Positions 27,801 to 38,682 of a stretch of 64,000 bases of DNA are shown here, in pieces. Position numbers and translations under genes: made by a program. The stretch covers positions 194,259,553-194,323,552 of the forward strand of contig CM048552.1 in the NCBI GenBank assembly GCA_026413225.1, written 5' to 3'. Numbering within the stretch: the stretch's first letter is position 1; each line of letters opens with the position of its first letter. The notes under the pieces were generated by a model. That model was given only the letters and a program-made list of their open reading frames with translations, did no database searches and was not told where the DNA came from. Source of the DNA: Otis tarda (lineage: Eukaryota > Chordata > Aves > Otidiformes > Otididae).

Positions 27801-30144
27801 TTGAAAATCAAGATTGTGAAGTTAATTGGTTACCCCATGGCAGGCTCCCTGCCATGGAAGTGCAGCATCTACCCTGTGCTTTTGATCAAAAAGTCACTGA
27901 CCAAAGTAATGCGTGTCACCTCTTAAGTTGACTCTGTTGTTCCTTTGTTCACTCTTTCCAAAAGTATCTTGTTATGTGGCATCTGAGAGTCATGCTTCTG
28001 TCCCCTTTCATGGTCTCTTTAGCTCCCTGATGATTCTAGCTCTAACAACCTTTTTATTTCTGGTAGTCAGTTCAACTCCTCATCCACAAACCCCATTCTG
28101 TAAATATAAGCCTGAGCCTAGTTTCATGAAAGTTAAAATGAACAGAATTTGTGTCTAATCAACCAATCACCTCCCAAAAATGACTGTCCAGACAAACTCC
28201 TTGAATGATCTCACTGTGCAATCACAGAAGTGCCTGTACAGGTGGCCGTCCCGAGCTGCCTTGCCAGTGAGGCATTTCATGGAGAGAGGAATGGAAAATA
28301 ATGACAGCGTGCCTTTGAGAGAAATGGAAGGGCAAAAACTCTATAGACCAAGAATTGTGATGGGGCCCAGCATATCACACATGGGTGAAAGTTTTCGTTA
28401 CACTAATGCTACTTACACAATAATTGCTAATTCAAAATGTTGCTAGATGCAGGTAGATTGATACTGAAGCCAAAAAAAGAGGCCTTTTTCCATCATTATC
28501 TCAACTGCCGCATAAAATCTGAAATATTCACAAGTTCTGTCATTCAGCTGTATATTTGATTAACATGGCATTCTACTTGTATTTGTCTATCAGTGAATAC
28601 TGCGCTACTGACCACACAGTAATCGTCTTGAACTTGCAAGGAAGCTGTTGTGTAACTGTGACCACCTTCTCATGTGTACCAGATAATACAATGCATTTAT
28701 CTAACTTCAGATGTATCAAACTTCATTTCAAAAGCAATTAATGTCCCTTTCCTCTCTTACTAATGGAGTGGCTTCTCAAGAAACTGTTTTCATTAATGCT
28801 GTGTTTTCTGAAACTTCTAAGTGTTACTACTTTTTTGAGGTCAGCTGCCTCTGTGTAACCTCCCCTGAGTCCAATCCATCTAGCCAGGAACAAATAACTC
28901 CTCATATTGTCAGCATCAACTTTGCTGGATATTTAGTTGTTTTGACTAAAGGTGATTAGCCATTCCTGGGCTGACACAGCTGGTAATTACAGATACTTTT
29001 TGCTCCTCTGTAATGGATGAACTGAATTGCTGCCAGCAGTAAATCTGCATAATGTGGGGATGTTTGTGGGGACTTTCTTTTGATAATGTATGGAATATAA
29101 GTAGAGAATTATTATTAAAATATATTTTTAAAAATCTGATCTTTCACAATCCCCCTTAAGCCCTTCACCAGCCTTCTTGGGAGCTATTAACCACAGTTTA
29201 AGAAATAACTGGGCTCATGATAAGGAACCTACTGCTATTTTATCTTAATTTGTTTATGTCTGATCTTATGTGTACTTCTAGCTGGAAGAACAACAGCTTT
29301 TTCTGTAATTATTTACACAGAAGAATATCCCTTTTACACCTTCATTTTACTAAGCTAAATAATCCATGCTCTTGGAGCCTCCAGACACATAGCAGGCTCC
29401 ATGCTCCCATTCTCACGCATCTCTCTTGAGTATGCAGTGATCAGATTTGTACACACCAGTCCCAGTTAGCTTATTTACCGTGCACTGATTATTTCTGAGA
29501 TACTTCTTGTTATTACTGGAGATGATCACAATCTGCAAAACATGAAGCTATTGGGGTTGAATTTTTTACTGGCTGTAAATGTTTCAGTGTTTGTCCTTAA
29601 CCTGCTAGCTGGGAACCAGGAGACAATTTTTAAATCTAACACTCATGCAACGGCAGAGTGATTTCAGTGGCACAATGTCAATTCTTATATATTGATGATT
29701 TTGCTAAGGCAAAACTTTCAGTGTCTTCAAATAAGTTTTGTCTGTACGGAATAATAGGACAGAATTGGCCTTTAATCACTTTAAAATACATTGGCCAAAA
29801 CAAAACAAATACACTCTAGGAAAAACTGCAGACTGGTGAGGGCCACGCTTAGGTGACCTTTTCGTTATCTGATTTCTAGCATGTGACTACTTTATTCGCT
29901 ATAAAGTGTAATTTTAACAGAAGCTCAACCTATGCCAATTGTTTTTCAAGACAGGCTTAACTTTGGAGGGCAAAGAGACTTAGGTTTCAGTAGATTTGAA
30001 TATGAGCTTTGCTGCTGAAATGTAATACCTGATGTAAAGTATCATATATAAGAACAGTTTATTATAAGGGCACACTACGTTTGAACTCATGAAGTCTCAC
30101 TGAAACTATATTACAGAACAATATTTTTGGTGCTAATCCTCAGG
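24820..30144. other. Gene desert between RPL21 and USP12, left part
   Basis: No gene was recognised. The segment 24890-25100 has a look suggestive of an LTR (ATATAAGC, then ATTAAA about 40 bases later, between TG and CA ends), but I cannot match it to a family. The rest is AT-rich with frames under 110 codons. Confidence 0.45.
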
Positions 30145-30987
30145 TGAGTTTGCAGATGATACCTAATTGTCGGGAGCAGTCAAATCACTGGAGGGCAGGG
30201 CTGCTATTAAGAGGGACTGAGACAGGCTGGAGAAATGGGCTGACAGGAACCTTGAAGTTCAGGACAGGCAAGCACAAAGTCCTGCACTTAGGTTGGAATT
30301 ACTCCATTTGACAGGACAGGCTGGGGGCTGGCTGTAGGGAAAGGGGCTTTGCTGAAAAGGACTTGAGGCTCCTGGTGGACAACAGCAATATGCTCTTGCT
30401 GCAAAGTCAACTGCATCCAGTACTGTATTAGCAAAAGGTTGGCAAGTAGGGCAAGGGATTCTTCCTCCCCATTTGGCACTTGTAAGACCACAATTGGAGT
30501 ATGCATCCTGTTTGGGGCTTCCCAGGACACAAAAGACATGGACATACTGGAGCAAGCCCAGTGGAGGGCCACCAAGATGGTCATGGGGCTGAAGCACGGG
30601 GATATATGAGAAGAAGCTGAAAAAGCTGGGTTTGCTCACCTGGCAAAGGATAAGGAAATCTTCTCTCTCTCTTCTGCTGTCTCATGGGAGGGTGCAGAGA
30701 AGATGGAGACAGACACCTCTCAGGGGTGTCCAGTAGAAGGGCAAGAGGCAATGGACAGAAGTCAGAACATGGGAAATTTCTGACTCAAGATAATGGAAAT
30801 GTTTTTCATGTAAGGTGGTAAAAAACACAACCAGATTGCTCAGAGAGATGGTGGAATTTACATCCTTGGAGCTATTTAAAACTCAACATGGCCCTGAGCA
30901 AACTGATGTAGCTGGACCTGCTTTGAGCAGGGGATTGGACTAAAGACTTCCATAGGTGCCAGAGATTGTTTTGAGTCTATGATGATT
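30145..30987 (+). mobile_element. Old CR1 fragment
   Basis: Plus-strand CR1 from the reverse transcriptase C-terminal part (GTTTGCAGATGATACC, the position of the catalytic ADD motif) through the segment AGTCCTGCACTTAGG to the 3' UTR (GGATTGGACTAAAGACTTCC). Many indels and stops; inactive. Confidence 0.85.
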
Positions 30988-33900
30988 ACAACTTCTCAAC
31001 ATCAGGTGCTGTAGTTTAAAAAAGCAGCATGCCTGATGGATGCAACAGCATAAAGTTAAAATGTGAGCAGAATCATTCTCTATTCTATAAATACTCTATA
31101 GCATTGTATTAGCATATTGGCATCTGAGGTAGCCATTTGTGTTTCTCATAAATTGTTCTAATCAGAGCCATTAACATAATTGGTTTTAATTGCATATGAA
31201 ATGGCAAAGAACGTTGCTGGAAGGAAAGGACTATACAAAATATTGCTAGTTTTATTTCAAGTAAAGGAATGTTTTCTACTTAGTGTTAGCTGAATTTCAG
31301 TAAGCACAAATTTAAATTTATCTTCAAACTATGCCAAATTAAATTGGGTTTTCTGTATGAATACATAAAGACAAAGTAGAATGTTTGTGATTTTAATAGT
31401 GCTACCAGATGCCCTTTTTAATAATGCATGAAGTAACCAGAGTTATTGCAAACTCAAGTACTGAGCAGACTGTAACAATCTTTCAGTAAATATTATCGTC
31501 TTACTCTAGTTCTGCATATTTTCTGGATGCTAAAAGAAAATCCTATCCTGCCTTCATAGCCTCTTCTTGAAAGAAAAGGAAGGAAGAATCAAATACAGAA
31601 ACTACAGGAGTACTGTTCTCTCCATCAAAGCACTTCACATGTGATTATAATTCCAGTTATATATTCTTTCCTAGGTGCTTTAGCAGAGTTTGAGTTTGCA
31701 GTCAGAAAATGTCAGCCTTCACTGGGTGATTTGCTTTTTGCAGGCCAGCCTCCTTTCCAAAATGGGAAATGGTCTCTAGCTTCTGCAGTCTTACACATAC
31801 TAGTATCTTGAATGATGAACCTGAGACAGACCCCATAACATCACAAGGTATAGGATGCTTTTAAATAGTTGTATTTTTTTTTAAATACATGTGCTTTTAT
31901 TTTCACCCTGTTTTGAACATTTTCAGTCCTGCCATCACATGTTTCAATTTTCTAGCTTATTGAGCCAGAAACTTGTTATAATAAGCAAAAGGTGGATTTC
32001 TCAAGTAATCCTCATCACCTGAACCCAGGAACTGTGGTTGCAAGGGAGCTATCAAATATCACAAGGCTTGTGATAAAATAATGAGTTGGCTATGCTCTGA
32101 CAACCCCTGTCAATGAGATGACAGCTGCTCTGAAGAAACACTACAACCAGAAAAAAAAAAACCAAATTAATGGTCACTCAAGAAAAGGTGAAATGGAGAA
32201 TTAACAAAGGATAAACTTGACCAAGCTACAAGTAATCAAGGATGAACAAGACCAACTTTCCCATATGTATAATGGGAATAATAGCACGTATTTACAGAGC
32301 AGGGTTATTGTTAATGATCTGTTCATTAATATTTGTGAAATGCTGTGGAGCCCTTCATGGAATATGCAAAAGAATATTGTGAGCTAATTAGTATATGTGT
32401 TGCTCCAAGGCAGCCTCATCATAGCCAAGGGAGAGAGGCAGTGCAGGTGAAGGGGCAAAACAGGGAAAAACAAACAGAGGGCAAATAGCAAGATGAAGTG
32501 CCGCAGGGGGAGAAGAGGAAATGAAATTGCGGGGAAATGGAAGGAGGAAATGAGACCATATGGGACAAAGAGCTGATGCCTGGGTTACTGCAGTATAAAG
32601 GTACAGGGCACAAATCCATATGAAATTGAGCTGTATTAGTTCTGCTGCTCATGCAATAACCTGTGGTTGTTTGTTTTGGGTTGTTGTGGGGTTTTTTGTC
32701 TTTTTTTTTTTTTTTTTTAAAGAAAAAAACTAAGTATAACCAAAGAAAAACAAGTATAACCAGATGGGAGTATTTAACTGGCCATCTGCAAGTACAGAGG
32801 GGAACTATGGGTTTTGCACGGTATAAATCTTCCAAGAAAAGAAATAAAAATCACTCTACTTCTGTATTGCTGACAAAGAGAGCATTGTTTGAGAACTGAT
32901 TGCAACATGCACTTGAACAATAGCTTCAGATCAGCGGAAGCACAAAATATTGCTAACAGTGATATATGTTTCAATTAAAACAAAAATAATTAACTACCAA
33001 TCAGTGTCATGAAAAACACAGGATATTAACAGTAAATGTTCTTTAGCAATTTTATTATCTCCACAAAGCTGTTTCCAGTATTTTTTCTACCTCTTATTGA
33101 TAATTTTTTCCACTGTGTAGGTATCTGCATGCTGTTTTACACATTCCTCCTCAGCTTCCTTTATATCTTGGTACTGCAGAGAAGTGATTAGTGGGGGAGA
33201 CTGTAAAGATACAAGGACTCTTCACCTGGAGGCTGCCTGTTGTCATATTGTGTGTCACTGTTGTTATTACATGACAGATAATCTTGCTTTTGGAGAACTG
33301 CTGAGAAGATCACAAAAATACTATCTTGCTGACTGCAGCTGGAAGCTTTGGTTGGTATTCTGGTAGAGAACACAGAGACTGAAGAAGCATCGGGTACTTC
33401 TTACCTCTAGTAATGGATTTTCCAAGTTAGTGTTAGAGCACTGTCACTAGGTCCTGAGTTTTCATACTAAGAAGAAACTAGAGTTACTGAGACAATTGTT
33501 TCCCTAGTGCCTGTGTCAATGATTAAATCCATTCTTTTTTTAAAAAAAATGTTTCTATTATTGAAAGTATTTCATTATAATATTAAACAACCTTATCTCT
33601 AAATATACTATTTCTCCAAAAGATTCTGTTAAGAACAATGTCAAAAAGCACAGTTATTGTTTTTATGCCTAGCTCATGTCCTTTCTTATCGAGATCACTG
33701 AGACCCAAACGATACCCATTTCTCATGCAGAATACAATGATTACATTGTTAAAAAGAGTTACCGTCCTTTTTTCTAAGGACTATAACTTTCAGTTATTAT
33801 TCCACCTGCTTTTAGGTCTAATAATGATTATTTATCACAGTTTTTTGTAAAATATTCTGAGATTTACTGATGAAAAGCACTAAGGAATAAAATAATATTT

Positions 33901-34670
33901 ATGTACTGTACAATTGTAGTATCATAATTTTAATTGTTTGTATAGTTTTTTGTGATCATAATTTATTAATGTCTTGTTTGTGATTGTAAGTAAAGCTATG
34001 AAAACTTTTGAAACTATGAATAAAATGTATCACTTAACTACTTGCTCAGATCCTCCCATATCCAGCTAGCTTACCATGGGCCACTTGTCATAGCTCCCAG
34101 AAAGCATGTACAACTGTTATGAAAATAGTTGTATTTTCTGAAAATGTACCATCAACATAAATTTACAAAGATTAATTTACTAATATAGATGTTTAACTAT
34201 CTGTCAGTCAGTACAAGGTGGTTTGATATAACTTTCCAAATGTATTTCCTGTTTGTCTCTTTTGTTTCCAAGAAGGATCCAGTTTCACTCATATAACGTG
34301 TTAAGATTCCAGTTCTGTATAATTTTATTCAGCCTCGGGTTTTCTTGAAATTATGAAATACAAGTTGGGGAAAATTTCTTTTATGTCTTAATTTCCATTA
34401 TCTCGTAGCACAAATGCTGCCCACAAGGCAGCCCACAAGGTAAGGAGCATTTCCATAGCAGGGCTGGTTAATCTATCATGAGAATGGTGGATGACCTTCA
34501 CCAGGCTATGTGTCAATAAAAGTCCAGATGCTGAATTCAGATGGTTTTCTTGCAAGGACCAAAACCCCCTGCTATTATGTCTGGATCCAAATTTAAGGGT
34601 TTCCAGAACAAGTGAAGAGGCATATATACACAAAGCAAGCTGTTCTGACCTTCAGATCTGACTCCACTAT
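30988..34670. other. Gene desert between RPL21 and USP12, middle part
   Basis: AT-rich with no gene recognised. A T-run lies at 32701-32718 inside a T/G-rich stretch, directly followed by an A-rich segment that repeats AAGTATAACCA. Frames are short and unsupported. Confidence 0.5.
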
Positions 34671-34745
34671 GAGAAGAAAGTTGGACTAGAGACCTCCAGA
34701 GGTCCTGTCCAATCTGAATTATCCTATGGTCCTATTATGCTATGA
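34671..34745 (+). mobile_element. CR1 3'-terminal scrap
   Basis: AGTTGGACTAGAGACCTCCA and the following TCCAATCTGAATTATCCTAT match the CR1 3' end wording. Only about 70 bp remain. Confidence 0.7.
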
Positions 34746-35339
34746 TCTCACAATCATACTGTATACCAGTGCAACAACAGATGTGATATATCTGCATTCA
34801 GATACTGCAGCAGTAGTCCGGCCAGTTGGTGGTTTGATGGGTTAGCAGAGGGGTAAATAGATTCATGGGGCCAATTCTGTCATCAAGCAACATTAATAAA
34901 ATCCTGACATGCCCCAGCAAAACCATCTGTAGTCACAAATAGATGACAGAGGCACAAACATACCTGTACCATGCCTACTCTTCGAATTCTAAAGCCAGCC
35001 TACCCACACACCCTAGAGTAAGCTGGGCTTCTGCCAAACCACAAGATTATGAAACAAGGAGAGGCACAAGATGAGCAGCAGCAGTTTACACTTGTTATAT
35101 TTTCTCTTTGCTCCTCTGTGTCTATCGGTGCCTCTGTACATTTGGCGTGTAAGTCCTTCAGAAGACAGAATGGGGATTTCTGTTATGCTTTACATAGTGG
35201 CTAAGGAGGCGAAGGGCTCTGATCTCTGACTTGTGTTTCTAGGTGTTACAGTAATTCAAATTCAAACTACATGCTCTGAGAGACTTCCAGGGCAGGGAAT
35301 GAATTCTATCTGTTCAACTAATGTACTTCTGTGAGAAAA

Positions 35340-35755
35340 CCTCTATTCTTTAACTGAAGCCCTTAGGAGATATTAGGTGGGCCATTTTTCTTGGCAGCAT
35401 ATTCCAACCATTAATGTCTTCCACTGTTAAAAAAGTGCATCGTTTCTAATTGAAAATTGTTTGCTTTCAGTTTATAGATATTTTTCTTGCTACAATTCTC
35501 ACTGTGCAAGATTAAAGATCACTGTAGCCACCTTCCAGTCTTCTTTCTGATAAGCTAAACAGACTGTGCTCTCTAAGTCTCTCCGTGCAAAGAATTTTCT
35601 CCAGCCTGAAATAATTCCTCAGCATTCTTTTGACACCAAGGACAGCAGAGCCTAGTGCAGTATTACCACAAAAATCTCCCCAGTGCCATATGTAGAAGGA
35701 AAATAATGTCTCTTCCTACTTGCCACATCCCTGGTTACATAGTCAAGGATTCCAT
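35340..35755 (-). mobile_element. Ancient CR1/L3-like fragment, 3' part
   Basis: In reverse orientation the order of blocks follows amniote CR1/L3 3' sequence: TGATAAGCTAAACAGACTG, CTCTAAGTCTCTCC, a degraded 'tgtacagtattccag' equivalent, and CAGTGCCATATGTAGAAGG. Strongly diverged. It may be older than most avian CR1 subfamilies. Confidence 0.55.
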
Positions 35756-36000
35756 TATTTGCTTATACTGGAGCCATTGATTACTGCATCCCCCAGTTCT
35801 TCCTCGTTAGTGAGTAGCAGATCCAGCTGTGAATCATCCCTGGTTGGCCCAGCCAGTATCAAGAACTTATCCTTGATGCCTTTCAGAAATCTCCTTGACT
35901 GCTTGCATTCTGATGTGTTGTGCTCGTAGCAGATGTCAGGCAGGCTGAAATTCCCCCAAAACCCAGGGTCTGTGATCAAGAGATTTCCTTGTTCCTAGTT
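35756..36000 (-). mobile_element. CR1 endonuclease-domain fragment
   Basis: The minus-strand frame 35755-35979 contains SRRFLKGIKDKFLILAGPTR and DLLLTNEEELGDAV, which match the C-terminal part of the CR1 endonuclease domain (usual wording SRRFLE...DLLFTN.E.LV). It directly abuts a 3' CR1 piece, so either the middle was deleted or two insertions are adjacent. Confidence 0.7.
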
Positions 36001-37539
36001 AAAGTTCTCCTCAGCAGGTTGGCTAGTCAGTTGGAAAAGATGCTTTTGTCACATTTGTCAGGTGGATCTTGTCTCTCCCCAATGATACAAGGTATGACTG
36101 ATACCTTTTCTCATACTGACCTATATGCATTACAGTGACTCTGTACATGCTTTCAAAGCTCTGTCTCCTCAGGTGTACACAAACAGGTGTGCACAATCCT
36201 GGTCTACCCATCATTTTTCCTTACCTGGTCAAATATCTGGAATACTTAATTTGTGAATAATTCTGATCACTCCAAGGGGCTTAATGATGACAATTAAGTG
36301 ATAATTTCTGATTCTCTTACTCTTTTCCTCATATTTTACCTCATTTTAATGGTCGATGGTATAGAAAGTGTTTCTGTATTTCCCCTCATTCTATGCAGCA
36401 TGAGTTCAGTTTGCTCATAACACAGCATCTCAGTTTATGCGGCATTTAAAAAAAAAATCAGTCTCTCTGTATGTTTCTAATTTAGCATCTTCCCAGCTCC
36501 TCTGCTTAGTCTCCAACCACGATTAGCCCACACCTGTCAGATGCAGGCCAGCGTAACCATATATCCCCGACTCTTTGAAATGTGGTCCAATACTCCACAG
36601 TATCTAAATTTTTCCTTGGAACTACAGACAGAAAGAGCACTTCAAACCAAGTATATTTTGCTTTCTTTCTCTAATTTATGGGCAGGAAGAAACTTCAAGG
36701 CAATCTCTGACTTTCTGTTTGAGTGCCTTTCAAGATTCCTGCAGTTTTCTATGGCCTGTATGGTTCCACTTGATGCCATGTAATTGGTTCAAAACTGAAT
36801 TATCTCCCAGATAATCTTACAAGCTTCTGCAATAGTGCAATTGCTTTTTGTGTTTTTGATTCAAGGAGACAACATGCTGTCATATTTTCCTTGCGTCATT
36901 TTTTGAAGACTTTGTCCACTCTGGATTGTACAGGGGTGTCTCTTGTAGCATGTTGGGTCAATACTGTAAGGAATTATATTATAGGTGTTTCTTGCAGCTT
37001 TGTATTTCAGTAGGTGAACTTTTGGATATCTGAAGGTTGACTCTTCTAGCCAGCCAAATACCCGTCCTTGCTTTTTTGCGCATAAGTGGCTAAGCCACTT
37101 CTTTTGTTTCTATTCTTTCTCATTCCCTGATGCTGTCCTCCCCCATGGTTTCTGTGGCAACAGTTTCTGAATGTAGTCATCCAAGAGGCATTCATTTTCT
37201 CAAATACTATACTTTTGAAATATACACTTCTAGACCACAGATATTATATAAAATAATTGCTTGAGGGTATTTCATGTTGCAATGGAGTTCAGTTATAAGA
37301 CTTTCTAAAGTCATATTCTTTATGTGTCAGTTGAAGGAAAATTTACTATTTCCATTAAAGAATGTTTACTTCTGAAGATCATAGAAAGTATAATGAGTTA
37401 ATGTTATAGATACTAAAATATCTTTTTTACAGTGAAAGGCTGCATTTAGGATCTAGACCTTAAGTGTATAGACATTATTCTTAATAATAATGCATCTGGA
37501 TCTGCTCAGTGTTTTCCATATGTGGTAAAAAAAAGATAG
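36001..37539. other. Intergenic DNA, nothing recognised
   Basis: T-rich unique sequence with no gene or repeat family seen. Confidence 0.45.
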
Positions 37540-37725
37540 GGCGGGACATTCCATGTAAAGCCTTGGAAAAGGCTGCCCAGGGAAGCGGCAGAGTCGCCAT
37601 CCCTGGAGGTATTTAAAAGATGCGTAGATGTGGTGCTTAGGGACATGGTTTAGTGGGCTTGGCAGTGTTAACCGTTGAACTTGATGATCTTACGGGTCTT
37701 TTCCAACCTAAATGATTCTGTATCT
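37540..37725 (+). mobile_element. CR1 3' fragment
   Basis: Contains GGCTGCCCAGGGAAGCGGC, the segment CCATCCCTGGAGGTATTTAA, and TTGATGATCTTACGGGTCTT followed by TTCCAACCTAAATGATTCT, a CR1 3' end of a subfamily different from the younger copies. Confidence 0.85.
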
Positions 37726-38620
37726 TAGCTTGCTATATGCTTCTTTAATATCTTGAATGAGCCATCCAGAGTTCCCTTACAGTCTGCAGACGAACAGGCC
37801 CATCTAGGTGATTCACCTCATTCCCAGGCAGACACCCCAAGCAGTTGATATTGATGACTGCTCTACAGGTCAGCTCTGTTTTCCAAGACGTCTGAGGCTG
37901 GGGCATGCAGAAAACCAAAACCAGACTCAAAGAAACCAAAGAGCCGGTAATCTAGAGACAAGGCGAGAGGAACCTGTAGACGGCCACATGCCTCTCCAGG
38001 GCCCTGGGAGGGACCCTAGAGCAGCAGCTTTGGCACAACCACCACCGTTCAGGTGTCAGAAGCCACTCTGAAGTTAGCTTGGCGTTAGAGTGGCAGGAGT
38101 TGACAGAAGCCGAAGGTTTTTTCAGGGTCTAAACCCTGAGCGCTGCCACGCCAGACCGAACCAGTCGGCCACCCTGAAAGCGCCGCGGCACCCCCTCACC
38201 CGCCAAACCGCCCTGCGCACGCCCCCCCCGTCCCGCCCCCTCCGCGCCGCGCATGCCTGGTTGCGGCGCTCGGCCCCGCGGGCGGTGGCTGCGGGGAGGG
38301 GGCGGAGCCAGGCTCGGAGAGGAGAGGGGCGGGGCGAGGAGCCGGCTGGTGACCCGGCGGCGCTAGGGCGCGGTGGGAGGCGGGGCCGGGCCGGACGGGC
38401 TCGCGCGGTGCTGGCCGCGCGCGGGGCGAGGGCGAGCGGGGCTCTGTGGCGCCGGTGGGGAGCCGCGCGCCCGGCCGTTGGGGCCAGCGGGGCTGTGCGT
38501 GGCCCGCGGCTGGCGGGGGCGGTGGGGGCTCCCCCCCTCCACCCCTCGCCTGCCTCCTCTTTCCCTCCTACTCCCGCCCGGCCCAGCCCGGCTCCGCTCG
38601 GCCCTGTGATTGGGCGGAAG

Positions 38621-38647
38621 ATGGCGCTGGGCGGATGGAAATCCTAA
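38621..38647 (+). other. Overlapping upstream reading frame at the USP12 start
   Basis: ATG at 38621 has A at -3 and G at +4, a strong initiation context. It opens an eight-codon frame (MALGGWKS) in another phase that runs through the main USP12 ATG at 38635 and stops at TAA 38645-38647. That stop shares its last base with the ATG of USP12 codon 5. It matters only if transcription starts upstream of 38621. Confidence 0.55.
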
Positions 38648-38682
38648 TGACAGTCTCCAAAATCGCCTCCATCTGTACCATG
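38635..38682 (+). CDS. USP12: USP12 coding exon 1
   Basis: Encodes [16 protein letters not shown]. The donor is GTGAGT. Met5 is a possible second start. Ile at position 10 replaces the human Phe. Confidence 0.93.

Noticed and set aside
38090..38647. 185-codon plus-strand frame in the USP12 CpG island
   Set aside because: Its Arg-, Pro- and Ala-rich translation is typical of a stop-poor GC-rich island. Only the last eight codons are of interest, as an overlapping uORF.
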